The notes below the pieces were generated by a model. That model did no database searches. It was not told the DNA's origin and saw only the letters and a list, made by a program, of their open reading frames with translations. A stretch of DNA of 64,000 nt from an uncultured Ruminococcus sp. (GTDB lineage Bacteria > Bacillota > Clostridia > Oscillospirales > Ruminococcaceae): positions 1 to 64,000 of the forward strand of contig NZ_CACWPP010000002.1 in the NCBI RefSeq assembly GCF_902762735.1. Direction: 5' to 3'. Made by a program: the position numbers and the translations under genes. Below are positions 64,000-64,000 of this stretch, one piece after another (within the stretch, counting starts at the first letter, position 1; each line of letters opens with the position of its first letter).

Positions 64000-64000
64000 A

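Overview
The window looks like a chromosomal segment of a gut or rumen Clostridia species, most likely a Ruminococcus-like Oscillospiraceae. This is inferred from a dockerin fragment, BspA-type leucine-rich repeat proteins, a cytoplasmic GH13 amylase, an ATP-type PEP carboxykinase, a three-gene biotin carboxyltransferase cluster, Gram-positive ribosome binding sites and TTG/GTG starts. No rRNA or tRNA gene was recognised.

Layout. 1-3.3 kb is accessory DNA: the end of a serine recombinase, then an AT-rich CUT1-type sugar ABC cassette whose binding-protein gene is cut off near 3270. It abuts, head to head, a dockerin gene that also lacks its 5' end. 3.8-4.8 kb is repeat-rich and non-coding, with four tandem hairpin units of about 87 bp. 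4.8-7.8 kb holds a phage-type DnaD/DUF4373-like gene and two tandem BspA-LRR genes. 8.3-20.5 kb is the most unusual part: a consensus promoter followed by eight co-directional genes. They encode a protein of unknown function, an Hsp70-like ATPase, an SMC-like coiled coil, a zinc-ribbon protein, two helical proteins with PspA/Snf7-like starts, a Vps4-like AAA+ ATPase with a helical N-domain and sixteen 13-residue acidic repeats, and an AAA-like partner with a broken Walker A motif. I read this as a candidate bacterial ESCRT/Vps4-like or chaperone remodelling machine. That is inference.

20.5-32.5 kb is a decaying mobilizable element and its cargo: a TnpX-type integrase (frameshift), TnpW, relaxase (nonsense), MobC (nonsense), an SLOG fragment, a HIT hydrolase (amber codon in the active site), an AraC-methyltransferase fusion (nonsense), NUDIX, an XRE regulator, and a 1026-residue SnoaL-primase-helicase-PLD fusion.

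32.9-64 kb is core-like: carboxyltransferase, biotin carrier and oxaloacetate decarboxylase-type carboxyltransferase (a transcarboxylase-like set), amylase, a third LRR gene, an ABC-2 exporter, adenosine deaminase, a nucleotidyltransferase, serine acetyltransferase, an MBL hydrolase, thioredoxin, PEP carboxykinase, an Spx/ArsC-like protein, an M15 peptidase, a CapD-type sugar dehydratase, ThrH, PRPP synthase, IspD/TarI, an AIM24-like protein, a HAD phosphatase, a THUMP rRNA methylase and a partial class A penicillin-binding protein.

A small palindromic element family (five copies, two with clear target-site duplications) is scattered between 8 and 43 kb.
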